Translations under genes and position numbers: made by a program
Shown here: piece after piece, positions 7,955 through 16,427 of the stretch
Numbering within the stretch: position 1 is the stretch's first letter
Layout of the letters: every line of letters starts with the position of its first letter
IMG/VR virus record: IMGVR_UViG_3300005663_000150
Span: 1 to 31,558 of that record
Length of the DNA: 31,558 nt
DNA from: a virus
Direction: 5' to 3' (one strand)
Notes under the pieces: generated by a model
Told to the model about the DNA's origin: nothing
What the model saw: the letters and a program-made list of their open reading frames with translations, nothing else
Database searches by the model: none

Positions 7955-8742
7955 TACTTCACCCCTATTTGACGAGAGCCGTCGGTGTTGAATATTGTAT
8001 GAAAGCCTACGGCAATGCCATAGGGATTACTTGATGGCGCTGTCCCGGCAGAAGCTATGCGTCTTATCTCAAAAACGATATATGAATCTAACTTTTTTCC
8101 TGTGCCTGATATGGTCCCTAAAGACGATACAATATGTGATTTAGCATCTGTGCTTGCGGGTATGGTTGCGTCAACGGATATTTGTGTTGATGCCGGGAAA
8201 GCCGCATCGAATGGCGCGGCAAAATCTCCATTTGCCATTGTGTATTCAAGTTGCCATTTCACGCCACGGTCTGTCCCATCGGAACTCTGTGTTGCCCAAT
8301 GGATATGGGCATCTATATCTGCGCCCTCTTTGTATCCATGTATTGCTTCACTCACACCATAAAGATAATCACCTACAGAAAATGTGTATTGCTTTATATT
8401 CCCTTGTAAAGTGTTAAGGCTTGGCACACCAGACCCTCCAACCTTCGCTGTAATCAGCGGAGCAGGAGGAAATTCATCCCATACTTCTGCTGCATGTGGG
8501 AGCCAAGTAGTTAATGTAGTATCATAGCGGTAGTATCCGGCTCCACCGCCACCAGGACTCCAATTTGTTCCATCTGCATAGGCTATCATGCCGTCACGCA
8601 GGAAATTGGCGGAAGGCTCGGCCTGTCCAAGCCTTGTGGGGTTTACAATCGGAGACGCAAACTTCAGGGTGTCGAAAAGCCTGTTTATAAGGCTTCTCTC
8701 TTCCTCCGGTCTCTGTCCTCCAGCTACGTCTAAATCAGACAT
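7954..8742 (-). CDS. Putative tail or head fibre protein
   Basis: The 262-residue protein has an N-terminal attachment-like stretch with a Gly-rich linker (NWSPGGGGAGYYRYDTT, about 60-76). A beta-rich C-terminal domain follows, with DAHIHWATQSSDGTDRGVKW and QLEYTMANGD. These motifs are typical of structural jelly-roll-like domains in environmental phage particles. No enzymatic residues stand out. It starts by TAATG overlap with the gp10-like gene, so the two products are likely made in a fixed ratio and assembled in the same tail complex. Confidence 0.6.
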   Translation of the reverse strand: MSDLDVAGGQRPEEERSLINRLFDTLKFASPIVNPTRLGQAEPSANFLRDGMIAYADGTNWSPGGGGAGYYRYDTTLTTWLPHAAEVWDEFPPAPLITAKVGGSGVPSLNTLQGNIKQYTFSVGDYLYGVSEAIHGYKEGADIDAHIHWATQSSDGTDRGVKWQLEYTMANGDFAAPFDAAFPASTQISVDATIPASTDAKSHIVSSLGTISGTGKKLDSYIVFEIRRIASAGTAPSSNPYGIAVGFHTIFNTDGSRQIGVK

Positions 8743-10253
8743 TAACGTCTACCTCTCTTTATAGCGTCCACTTGAATATCCTTTATACCGCTGTGGTCGC
8801 CTGTGGTTACTTCTACTCTTAAATAACGCCCACTTGCCCTCACATCGGCATAGCCATTACTTCCCACAGTTCGCGAACTCGAATAACTCACGCCATCGTT
8901 TTCTTCCCACCTATATCCGATACGAACGCCAACGTCTGTTATATAATCCTGAATACGAGGCCGTACCCTTGTCACCATTAAAACATAGTCATCGTCATCT
9001 CCCGTTGCCTTGTCATGACTTTTGGCCTCACCTGTTTCTATAAGTCCGGTAAGGGTATTGCCATTTAACGTGGCAACTTTTAGATCGCTGGAATCAAGAC
9101 AGCTCATAATAAATGTATTGGCTTGATAAGCCCTATTGTCCATATTGTATGGCATAACCGTTCCCGTTGGGTCGGCGGCGTTGTATTCCATCCAATCATA
9201 ACCAGAACTGTCCATATCAATAGCTCCGGTGTGAAGCCCCATAAGACAATACATTGGTATGTCCAGTTGAGTAAATCTCTTGAATTTATAGTTATAGGCA
9301 AGCACTTTATTGGGGATGGTGTTAGCTCCTGTTGGATAACTCCACCATATTATTCCATTTGCAACGTCATGCTTTGCCGTCACCTTATGAAGCTTTGCCA
9401 CGTTAAGGCTGTCAATGACGTTGTTGCGAACACCAAAACCTATGGGTGTTACCGTCTGACCATCGAATTGATATATGTCGTCCTCTCCCCAGAAGAAAAG
9501 CAGGTGGCCTATGGATATAAGGCTACCCGGCACATAGCATCCGATATTTTTAATGCGGTTATGCTGAAATGAGAACGTGTAAGGTGCGCCAGTGTATTGA
9601 CCCGTGGTTATGCTACTCTCGTGTATAACAGCGATAATACCGTTCACAAGGTCAATGCCTGTTATATCGCCCTTGCCATCAGGGAATACCTGTGAGTCGG
9701 CTCCAGTGCTTATAGATTGCGTCCAACTCTCCGGGTCTTCAAGTCCCGCCCACTGTATCTTGCGGGGATTAGTTGATAAGTTCGCTACAATATAATGGCC
9801 TTTATGCAAGAGTGAGTATTTCCCCTGTGGAGGAGTGCCGCCAAGGGCGACAAACTTTGAAGTGTCTGTCATGTCCTTCTTGACTTGAATTACGTCTCCA
9901 TAATTAGTGGCTATAACCCAATCCCCAAACTGTTCAAAACTCCACACGTTATCGCCTGTTGAGTATGCCCCACCAGCCGCCCTTGAGACATCGGTAGCTG
10001 TCGTGCTTGAAAGATGATAAAGTTTAAGCGTGGTTCCTATCGCTCCATAGTAAACTCCGCTATTAGCCTTATATTCAACTGCGTTCTGAGGCTCTTCAGC
10101 CAAAGCCGCCGCCGAATAAGCTTTTTTGTCCTGTGCTTTGCCGTAATATTCGTCAAGAGGCAAGAGGTTTTCAGCCTTGATAAGCGCACCCGGAGGCATA
10201 CCAAATGGTATCAGGTCGGGCATCCATCCCCTATCTATCGGTATAGTTATCAT
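8742..10253 (-). CDS. Tail hub / packaged-DNA stabilization protein, P22 gp10-like
   Basis: The 503-residue protein opens with PDLIPFGMPPGALIKAENLLP, then successive strand-rich blades with Tyr/Trp (YGAIGTTLKLYHLS, VWSFEQFGDWVIATNYGDVIQ, GHYIVANLSTNPRKIQWAG, EDPESWTQS). This is the beta-propeller-like order of P22 gp10-type proteins, which plug the portal channel and carry the needle and fibres. The C-terminal 120 residues form a separate beta-sandwich-like part (VLMVTRVRPRIQ, YLRVEVTTGDH). Its start overlaps the upstream stop as TAATG. I am fairly sure of the class but not of every interaction. Confidence 0.75.
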   Translation of the reverse strand: MITIPIDRGWMPDLIPFGMPPGALIKAENLLPLDEYYGKAQDKKAYSAAALAEEPQNAVEYKANSGVYYGAIGTTLKLYHLSSTTATDVSRAAGGAYSTGDNVWSFEQFGDWVIATNYGDVIQVKKDMTDTSKFVALGGTPPQGKYSLLHKGHYIVANLSTNPRKIQWAGLEDPESWTQSISTGADSQVFPDGKGDITGIDLVNGIIAVIHESSITTGQYTGAPYTFSFQHNRIKNIGCYVPGSLISIGHLLFFWGEDDIYQFDGQTVTPIGFGVRNNVIDSLNVAKLHKVTAKHDVANGIIWWSYPTGANTIPNKVLAYNYKFKRFTQLDIPMYCLMGLHTGAIDMDSSGYDWMEYNAADPTGTVMPYNMDNRAYQANTFIMSCLDSSDLKVATLNGNTLTGLIETGEAKSHDKATGDDDDYVLMVTRVRPRIQDYITDVGVRIGYRWEENDGVSYSSSRTVGSNGYADVRASGRYLRVEVTTGDHSGIKDIQVDAIKRGRR

Positions 10254-10693
10254 TAAAACCTTCCCTGCAACATAAGCATTGGCGTTCCCCGGCTTGACTG
10301 TCCGTAATTGAGACCGTAATTGCTTCCGGGTTTGCGCAGAAAGTCGGATATGGCAGATGCCACGAGAGAACCCTGTGCTACTTGACGAGCTTTCTTGCCC
10401 ATAGACTTCTCTATAGACCTTAAATCTCCTCTGTCTTTTGCAACATAGGAGAGCTTGTGAAGAGCGTTAATGTCTCCCATAACACTATTGTCTGTTGCCT
10501 GATTTATCGTGTCTTGCATTTCAAAGCCAGCCCCCGATATTTTAGCCAAGTCATCCCCACTGGCAGGCGTTGTCCAATGTGTGCCTTGCCAATTAAGAGG
10601 TTGATTAAGTCTGTCCGCCTCGACCTGATGGCCCATTTCGTGGCTACCTCCAGTAAGTGCCAATGCAAGTAGTATTTCAGTTAGTCCGGGCAT
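10253..10693 (-). CDS. Small protein with HExxH motif
   Basis: The 146-residue protein starts MPGLTEILLALALTGGSHEMGHQ. It contains one HExxH motif (His18-Glu19-x-x-His22) followed by VEADRLN. This is the core of zincin metalloproteases, directly after a hydrophobic helix. The protein is much shorter than usual zincins and the third ligand is not evident, so either it is a minimal peptidase or the motif is chance. The C-terminal half is helical and basic. It lies between a fibre and the tail hub, starting one base after the upstream stop; a virion-associated role is inferred. Confidence 0.6.
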   Translation of the reverse strand: MPGLTEILLALALTGGSHEMGHQVEADRLNQPLNWQGTHWTTPASGDDLAKISGAGFEMQDTINQATDNSVMGDINALHKLSYVAKDRGDLRSIEKSMGKKARQVAQGSLVASAISDFLRKPGSNYGLNYGQSSRGTPMLMLQGRF

Positions 10694-10694
10694 A

Positions 10695-11549
10695 TTATTC
10701 TATATACCCTATTGTTACCCAACCACGATTACCTTGAACTCCTCCAAAATCATCAAAGGCTGCCGCATCAAACGTACCTGTAGCAAATCGCTCTAATTGT
10801 ATATTTACCGAACCAATTAAACTTACCCCACCTTGTGGCACTCCATCCAGCTGTATTAGTTCTAATTTATAATAATTAGTATCATCATCATCTCTAATAA
10901 TTCCACTAATACTGCGAATGTTTTTATAACTAGCACCTATTCCATGTGCAACATTATGGCTAGAAGCAGCGTCCATATCCCAATCCCCAATTTCTATTAC
11001 TTTTAAGAGAAGGTTTGCTCCACCCCCTTGATCTGTAACAGCTTCTACACCACCATCTTTAATAGTGCAAGAATCTATCGTAACTCCAGCCGCAGCAGTA
11101 AGCTCACTTATGGTATCGGTTGTTACCACAGTCTCCATATACCATACAGTGCCATTACCATACACAAGGTATTCTGCATACTGTACGGCAAGGTTAAGCC
11201 CCGTGCTTGAATAATCGCTACCGTTAAGGGTTTCAGCCCCGGCCTTAGTCTTTAGAACGCCAGTAGACGAGGATATATTGATAAGTCTGTACCGCTTAGT
11301 AAAGGTGGAACTACTCACATTGGCAATGGTAGGTAGCGTGATCGTGTGCGCTCCATTGATAAGCACGGTAGAGTGCTGTTCGGAAAGCTGTAGGTTGCCT
11401 GTAGTAGTTATAACGGCATTTTCCACCTTCAGCACACGCTTGACTTCCCGGATAGCGTTGTTTATCTCGGCGGGTGGACTTGCGCCCTCTGTCGGCGTAG
11501 ATAAATCCAAATCCTTTGGAACCGGGTCTGTTTCGTTATATAAACTCAT
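10695..11549 (-). CDS. Putative tail fibre protein
   Basis: The 284-residue protein starts NETDPVPKDLDLSTPTEG..PPAEINNAIREVKRVLKVEN. This short N-terminal helix-bearing segment is typical of phage fibres that dock on the tail. The middle is strand-rich (TTTGNLQLSEQHSTVLINGAH). The C-terminal part (KVIEIGDWDMDAASSHNVAHGIG, RSISGIIRDDDDTNYYKLE) matches a terminal fibre domain common in marine and groundwater phages. AAGGAGGATTAC gives a strong ribosome site before the ATG. Receptor binding is inferred; no depolymerase motif is visible. Confidence 0.7.
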   Translation of the reverse strand: MSLYNETDPVPKDLDLSTPTEGASPPAEINNAIREVKRVLKVENAVITTTGNLQLSEQHSTVLINGAHTITLPTIANVSSSTFTKRYRLINISSSTGVLKTKAGAETLNGSDYSSTGLNLAVQYAEYLVYGNGTVWYMETVVTTDTISELTAAAGVTIDSCTIKDGGVEAVTDQGGGANLLLKVIEIGDWDMDAASSHNVAHGIGASYKNIRSISGIIRDDDDTNYYKLELIQLDGVPQGGVSLIGSVNIQLERFATGTFDAAAFDDFGGVQGNRGWVTIGYIE

Positions 11550-11569
11550 GTAATCCTCCTTGCGTAGTT

Positions 11570-12208
11570 CTATACCACGTAATCACTTATTCGCTCAGGT
11601 GGTGAGCCATCCCATTCGTTATCTATCTGAACATCTATGATGTCGCTAAAGGCCTCATTAAACTTAACCATCCAAGCCTTGGCTTCCTCAACGTCTTTAA
11701 CGAACATACTTGCCTCTACAAGCGCACGATACATAAGCACTTCCCAATAATTATCCGTCCACCAGTTGGTATCGCTATCGCTTGAAAGCTCGGCACTATA
11801 GGCGTAGTAGTACAGGTTATACGTGTACGTCTGGTCAATTGTTGGCCTTATAAGGAACTGGCTATTAGCATCGTCATCACACGCCATCTCAGGAAAGCCC
11901 TTGTAATCGGTAATGTAGGGCCATACCGACAAGGCATGTCCAAGAGAAGTCTTTTTAATAAGCTGGTACTTGCCACTCGTGTCCTGAACATAAAACGCCT
12001 GAATAGCCTTATACCTTGTCGGGTAGGTAAGCGTGTAGTCATCCACTACGAACGTGCCAGTGGCATATGACCTCATGTACTTAAAGTTATGCTTGGGGCT
12101 GTTCTCTATCTTCCTCATAGCTATATTGATAAAATCGCCCACTTGGCTACTGAGGTCAGACCTGTTAAGCCAATCGGCAGTCGTTGTCTTCAAGGTAGCA
12201 AATGTCAT
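11570..12208 (-). CDS. Head-to-tail adaptor, SU10/P22 gp4-like
   Basis: The 212-residue protein starts TFATLKTTTADWLNRSDLSSQVGDFINIAMRKIE. This opening helix pattern is typical of portal-bound adaptors of short-tailed phages. A strand-rich centre (TYPTRYKAIQAFYVQ, YQLIKKTSLGHAL) and a C-terminal helix bundle follow (YWEVLMYRALVEASMFVKDVEEAKAW). Length fits the family. It would form a dodecameric ring under the portal and receive the tail hub. It begins immediately after the upstream stop (TAGATG). Confidence 0.75.
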   Translation of the reverse strand: MTFATLKTTTADWLNRSDLSSQVGDFINIAMRKIENSPKHNFKYMRSYATGTFVVDDYTLTYPTRYKAIQAFYVQDTSGKYQLIKKTSLGHALSVWPYITDYKGFPEMACDDDANSQFLIRPTIDQTYTYNLYYYAYSAELSSDSDTNWWTDNYWEVLMYRALVEASMFVKDVEEAKAWMVKFNEAFSDIIDVQIDNEWDGSPPERISDYVV

Positions 12209-12529
12209 CTACGCCTCCTTTGGGTGCATCATCCTTGTGTGAGAGGAAAGTCCCGCACCCTGTTTAACGAGCTTGCTACATATGGGACAAGGCACTGTCT
12301 CGAATCGGCTCTTCTTGAATTGGCGAGGTTTCTTATCTGGCCCGCGCTCTCCTTGACCCCTGCCCTTCTTTTTAATGGGCTTGGGTGGCTTGTCGGGTTT
12401 TGTACCGTTGCCGCCAAAATACTCATCAACACTATCGGCAAGTACGGTTTCTTCAGCCTCAGATTGATAAACCTTGCCGTCATCACCAACATAAACTTCT
12501 ACATCGTTTCTACCTTCATAATGTCCCAT
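12209..12529 (-). CDS. Late-region protein with C2H2-type zinc finger
   Basis: The 106-residue protein has an acidic N-terminal half, a Lys/Pro/Gly-rich linker (KPDKPPKPIKKKGRGQGERG, about 44-63) and a C-terminal Cys-x2-Cys-x12-His-x4-His finger (CPICSKLVKQGAGLSSHTRMMH, about 81-102). Such a finger normally binds nucleic acid or protein. The basic linker also suggests DNA contact. AGGAGGATTT gives a strong ribosome site. Being inside the virion gene cluster, it may be a small structural or packaging-associated protein, or a regulator of late expression; neither is shown by the sequence. Confidence 0.7.
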   Translation of the reverse strand: MGHYEGRNDVEVYVGDDGKVYQSEAEETVLADSVDEYFGGNGTKPDKPPKPIKKKGRGQGERGPDKKPRQFKKSRFETVPCPICSKLVKQGAGLSSHTRMMHPKEA

Positions 12530-12546
12530 AAATCCTCCTTCTTTAG

Positions 12547-13875
12547 TTATACTATCGCCAATGCTAAACCAGCGTTATGTATCTTCTCTATTTCGTTCAT
12601 ATCAAGTACTCTGTTCCAAACTGCTACTTCATCAATCATCCCATCCCAATAACCCAACCCATTCAAATATCCAATACGGTCTTCTATATCTGCATCAGCA
12701 AGGATATTTCCGGTAGTGGTGTCAGGTGTACCGGCTACCAAGTCGAGATAAGGAATTAGATTTGTTCCATCCCATGTAAATGTAACCATGTGCCATGTAT
12801 CTTGAGTAAGATCTGCCGTTCTAACACCACCATCTGTTGTTCCTCCAGTGGTGGTGGTTATATGTAGGCGTAAATATGACTCCGCATTCACTCCCCATAA
12901 CCAAGGAGTTCTTTTGTTAAGACCACCACGAGCAAAAACACCTCTTTCCCCAGACACAATACCACCAACAAAAGGAATTGTGTCAGCCTTCACCCATATA
13001 TTAATTGTAAATGCTTTCGCTCCATCAAGCATCGTAGTCAAACCAAAACTAAGATATTGGTTTATTCCATCAAAACTGCCACTACGCCCTAGCTTGCCAC
13101 CTGCGATAGTTGTTACACCATTAACGGCCTTTCCGTGGTTATAATTATTCGTTATTGCCGACCCCGTAGTAGCTACAAATGGCCCCAACGCGGATGAGTT
13201 TTCCAACTGCATGTCTGTGAATGTATTTATCCCTTGGGCAGTGACCAGCCATGTTCCAGAACCATCAGTATTAACAGCGGGATAGTAATCAGCCCTTGCA
13301 AAAGTATTGCTAGTGCCATTATTCTGCAAAGTAAGACTGACAAGTAAGTCAGTTCCAACTTCTTCAATAGATGTAGCATAAGGGGCTACTGTACCACCAC
13401 CCGTGCTTTTAGAAGTGATGGTCTTATTGTATGGGTCTATTGTTATCCCTGCTTGAATACTTGTCCCTCCGATGTAGAGCCATATCATAATACCTGCGTA
13501 ATAGCTTGGAGCAGAACCTTTGATTGGCACTTTACAACTCATCGTATAGAAATCTTCATCCTCTATAGGATTAACTGTAAATAATACACCTTCCATCGCC
13601 CCAGCATCATCGTCCTCTAATGTGGTAGATGTTACTATAGGCGTACCAGAAGAAGACCATCCGGCAGCGGTGAGATCGTTTGAATTTAGTATTAAATTCT
13701 GAGAAACTGGCCCACTCTTGCCGGAACTGTCTTTTACTTCCCCGATTGAGCCTTCCCAAGCACTTTCTTCCATGCGCCAATAAGCTACAAGGCCAACGGT
13801 TAAAGGCGAGTATAAAGCAGACGCGCCTAAAGCAATGCTTTGGTCATGCCTTGTAGGTTTATACAAATTAGACAT
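12547..13875 (-). CDS. LamG-domain virion protein with inserted beta domain
   Basis: The 442-residue protein begins a concanavalin A/LamG fold (GLVAYWRMEES..VKDSSG, about 28-52). The fold is interrupted by about 180 residues and resumes at NHGKAVNGV..KLGRSGSFDGINQYLSFG (about 246-277), running to the typical end GMIDEVAVWNRVLDMNEIEKIHN. The insert (NLILNSNDLTAAGWSS.. to DMQLENSSALGPFVATTGSA) has the order of carbohydrate-binding-like domains of phage head fibres. The protein probably binds cell-surface or matrix glycans. It overlaps its upstream neighbour as TAATG. It lies next to the sugar-modifying cassette, so it could also be a target of it (inference). Confidence 0.75.
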   Translation of the reverse strand: MSNLYKPTRHDQSIALGASALYSPLTVGLVAYWRMEESAWEGSIGEVKDSSGKSGPVSQNLILNSNDLTAAGWSSSGTPIVTSTTLEDDDAGAMEGVLFTVNPIEDEDFYTMSCKVPIKGSAPSYYAGIMIWLYIGGTSIQAGITIDPYNKTITSKSTGGGTVAPYATSIEEVGTDLLVSLTLQNNGTSNTFARADYYPAVNTDGSGTWLVTAQGINTFTDMQLENSSALGPFVATTGSAITNNYNHGKAVNGVTTIAGGKLGRSGSFDGINQYLSFGLTTMLDGAKAFTINIWVKADTIPFVGGIVSGERGVFARGGLNKRTPWLWGVNAESYLRLHITTTTGGTTDGGVRTADLTQDTWHMVTFTWDGTNLIPYLDLVAGTPDTTTGNILADADIEDRIGYLNGLGYWDGMIDEVAVWNRVLDMNEIEKIHNAGLALAIV

Positions 13876-14228
13876 TATGAACTATCCTCTAATTCAAGGG
13901 TGAAGTCGGCATCACCACCACTTCCAGTATATGTTTTAAGGTTCCCTCTGATTCTGGAAGCAAGTTTGTCTGAAGAGAAGAACCCCGCCGCAAGAGCGGT
14001 TATTTCATCAGCGGTATATGTATGTGTTACAAGCGTAAACCATGTAGCATCGGCATCAAGAACACCTGCCGGGTCTGCACTCCACTCAACATCAATTTTT
14101 ACCACTGTTACAGTGTCTCCATTTGCTACCCAAAAAGACTTGAAAGCAAAAAACCTCTTCGGCTTTTCAAACGTCTTTGAACTTCCCGCACCTGTAACTG
14201 CAACTCCATTAAGCAGCACGTCTCCCAT
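13875..14228 (-). CDS. Hypothetical virion-region protein
   Basis: The 117-residue protein is mostly beta-strand by composition (VLLNGVAVTGAG, TVTVVKIDVEWSADPAG, WFTLVTHTYTADEITAL, DADFTLELEDSS), without Cys or catalytic motifs. It looks like a small structural or joining protein. GGAGGTATTATC is a strong ribosome site. It overlaps the heptosyltransferase-like gene by 20 bases and the LamG gene as TAATG, so the sugar cassette and the fibre genes appear to be in one transcript. No family recognised. Confidence 0.6.
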   Translation of the reverse strand: MGDVLLNGVAVTGAGSSKTFEKPKRFFAFKSFWVANGDTVTVVKIDVEWSADPAGVLDADATWFTLVTHTYTADEITALAAGFFSSDKLASRIRGNLKTYTGSGGDADFTLELEDSS

Positions 14229-15195
14229 GATAATACCTCCATTGGTCGTAGTAGTTTTGAATTGCGTTTAACACCGTTGCCGGAGCAACGGATGTCATAC
14301 AAAGAGGGGTGTTCGTACCCTTATCCAACACACACGTACTAAGTGAGAAATGCAGTTTATGACACGGATGACACTCTACGTCAGGCTCTATAGACGTACA
14401 ATTCCTCCAATGCCTTGAAAGGTTCTCAGAAGAGGAATGACTTAGCAGAATTACCTTGGGAGTGCTAAAACATCCGGCAGCATTCAATATGCCCGTTTCG
14501 GTTCCTATCACAAGGTCTGCGTACTTCGTCATTATAAGGCTCTTTCTCAACTGCCACTTACCCGATCTCTGAATGGTTCGTGGATGATCCCATTCAAGCA
14601 AACGACACACGTCATCCCCCACGGTAATAATTACGGCATCATCATAGGCATCGAGAAAAGCCCTTGCGGCCTGTTCTGCCATAGGCCATGACTTATGATG
14701 CGAACTGCCGGATAACGACCATAGAATGACGAACTTGCCCTTGTATTTCTTCATCTCATCTCTTGCCCGTAGGCGTTCGACAGCGCTAAAGAAAAGTTCG
14801 CCATTTAATCCCGTCTCGCCTCTGCCTCCAAGCCTGAGAGTTTCGTCATAATAATTCCTGTCGCATTTCTCATGCCTTTTATCGTGAGGCCAGCCAAACT
14901 CTTCCTGATAAGATGTAACTAACAAGCCATTCTCTATAGATGCCGTCAGATTTATATGCTCGTCATATCCCTTGGCAAGTTCGTCAAGGTGCTCGTCCAA
15001 TTTCTCTATCGGAATAGACTCGTCATGGACGATATACTTGTCAATATAAGGGTTATACTTTAAAACTGTCTTGCTATAACCCTTACAGTTCAGAGTTATG
15101 TGGTTGCCCTCTTCTTTAAGAAGTCGCAGAAGTGGGGTAATCATTATCATGTCGCCAATGGCTCCAAGGCGTGTTATGAGTATTCTTTTAGCCAA
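14209..15195 (-). CDS. Glycosyltransferase family 9 (heptosyltransferase-like)
   Basis: 328 residues from TTG 15195, preferred because GAGGAAGG lies upstream and the start becomes MAKRILITRLGAIGD, the usual opening of GT9 enzymes. A GTG at 15207 would add four residues. Motifs: RLGAIGDMIMITPLL at the N-terminus, a SWPMAEQAARAF helix, and the acceptor/donor loop GTETGILNAAGCFSTPKVIL. A Cys-rich end (CHPCHKLHF..CVLD..LCM) is seen in many GT9 proteins. Family members move heptose from a nucleotide donor onto lipid A core sugars. In a phage it may modify host LPS or a virion glycan. Its start overlaps the zinc-ribbon gene by eight bases. Confidence 0.75.
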   Translation of the reverse strand: MAKRILITRLGAIGDMIMITPLLRLLKEEGNHITLNCKGYSKTVLKYNPYIDKYIVHDESIPIEKLDEHLDELAKGYDEHINLTASIENGLLVTSYQEEFGWPHDKRHEKCDRNYYDETLRLGGRGETGLNGELFFSAVERLRARDEMKKYKGKFVILWSLSGSSHHKSWPMAEQAARAFLDAYDDAVIITVGDDVCRLLEWDHPRTIQRSGKWQLRKSLIMTKYADLVIGTETGILNAAGCFSTPKVILLSHSSSENLSRHWRNCTSIEPDVECHPCHKLHFSLSTCVLDKGTNTPLCMTSVAPATVLNAIQNYYDQWRYYHGRRAA

Positions 15196-15322
15196 AACCT
15201 TCCTCACACTTATAGCAGTAATAAGGTGGATGTTCTTCTCTTTTAACGTCCATCTTACGTTTGCAGTTATTGCATATAACTGAAATCTTCAACGGACGTT
15301 TGTGAACGATTATTGTTGTCAT
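15188..15322 (-). CDS. Small zinc-ribbon protein nested between sugar genes
   Basis: The 44-residue frame MTTIIVHKRPLKISVI then has Cys17-x2-Cys20 (CNNC) and Cys36-x2-Cys39 (CYKC), the spacing of a minimal zinc ribbon. GGAGAAAGGCA precedes the ATG. It starts inside the end of the dehydrogenase fusion gene (56-base out-of-frame overlap) and its stop overlaps the GT9 start, so it would couple the two. The four-cysteine pattern and good ribosome site make it likely to be real although short. Confidence 0.65.
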   Translation of the reverse strand: MTTIIVHKRPLKISVICNNCKRKMDVKREEHPPYYCYKCEEGFG

Positions 15323-16427
15323 TGCCTTTCTCCATCCTCCTTGCCGGAATACCAGCCCATGTCTCTCCGGCGGGAATGTCTTGAGTTACTACAGCGCCCA
15401 TACCTATTAACGCTCCAGCGCCAATTACAACGCCTGGCCGGATGCACACACCCGCACCTATCCTCGCACCTACGCATATCAGCGTTTCTTGCCATTTGTC
15501 CTTACCTGAAGGCGGGTACATATCGTTTGAGAAAGTCACCCTTGGCCCTATCCAGGCATTGTCCTCAATAATCACTCCTTCTGGAATAAAGGCATGTGCG
15601 CCAATCCTTACATTGTCGCCAATAACCACGTTATGGCCTATCTCACTGAAAGCCCCGATAGAGACATTTTCCCCTATCTTGGCACTTGGGTATATGTTGC
15701 ATGGTTCCCATATCTTAGGAGCGGTCTCAGACTCTTCTGCGTACTTTAAAACCTCGTCCAACATGGGGTTCGGGTACTGCTCGTTAAGAAGCCTCGTATT
15801 CTGAGTTACGCAGTGACCGCCTATAACATCTGTCAGCTTATCGAATACCGGACGCTGCAAGTCTTCCCCAACATGCAGGTTATAATCCTCATCCCACTGA
15901 CAGGAGTGATGGTAGTCGTCCCCCATTGTCTTCTTCTGATACTTAGCAAACGCTAGGGAAACACCGTATTTAGCCAAGCACATAAGCTTTAACTTCTCTG
16001 TGGTTGACGTAAACGGAGTATATTTCACTTTAAATCCAGCCCCGTCTAAATGAACTTCAAGTTCTGGGTAATGTGCGCCTCCAACCCATTTCCTATATTT
16101 GAGCAAATCCTTTTTCATCCTGTTATGCCGTCCCTGTATAGGACTGTGAACTACACTGCACCCAGAGCTTTTTTCAATACTAAGCGTAGTTCCAATAGGA
16201 ACGGTGCTGTGGATAATGGTTACTTCAGGACTATAACGTTCCTGATAACGCAAAACCGTATCCACAAAATCATCTGAATACGGAATGCAGACATGCATAA
16301 ATTGTACTTGCTCAGGTGACTGAGGAGTAGCTTTATCTACCCCCAGCATATCTGGATAAGCTTCTTTAAGAATCTCAAATAACGGCTGTCCTGTCTCTCC
16401 CAGACCTATTACTATCCCTGTTCGCAT
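15267..16427 (-). CDS. Fusion: UGDH-like dehydrogenase domain plus left-handed beta-helix acyltransferase
   Basis: 386 residues. The N-terminal 230 have a nucleotide-binding start (GIVIGLGETGQPLFEIL, 4-20). HSTVPIGTT (73-81), Lys147 in EKLKLMCLA and GGHC at 203-206 follow, the order found in UDP-sugar 6-dehydrogenases. The usual Asn after the Lys is not conserved and the core is shorter than normal. From about 243 to 365 run hexapeptide repeats (AKIGENVSIGAFSEIGH, RIGAHAFIPEGVIIEDNAW, GVVIGAGALIGMGAVV) ending IPAR. This is a trimeric N- or O-acetyltransferase fold of the WbpD type. GGAGGTTTT precedes the ATG. It probably oxidises or binds, then acylates, a nucleotide sugar. Confidence 0.75.
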   Translation of the reverse strand: MRTGIVIGLGETGQPLFEILKEAYPDMLGVDKATPQSPEQVQFMHVCIPYSDDFVDTVLRYQERYSPEVTIIHSTVPIGTTLSIEKSSGCSVVHSPIQGRHNRMKKDLLKYRKWVGGAHYPELEVHLDGAGFKVKYTPFTSTTEKLKLMCLAKYGVSLAFAKYQKKTMGDDYHHSCQWDEDYNLHVGEDLQRPVFDKLTDVIGGHCVTQNTRLLNEQYPNPMLDEVLKYAEESETAPKIWEPCNIYPSAKIGENVSIGAFSEIGHNVVIGDNVRIGAHAFIPEGVIIEDNAWIGPRVTFSNDMYPPSGKDKWQETLICVGARIGAGVCIRPGVVIGAGALIGMGAVVTQDIPAGETWAGIPARRMEKGNDNNNRSQTSVEDFSYMQ

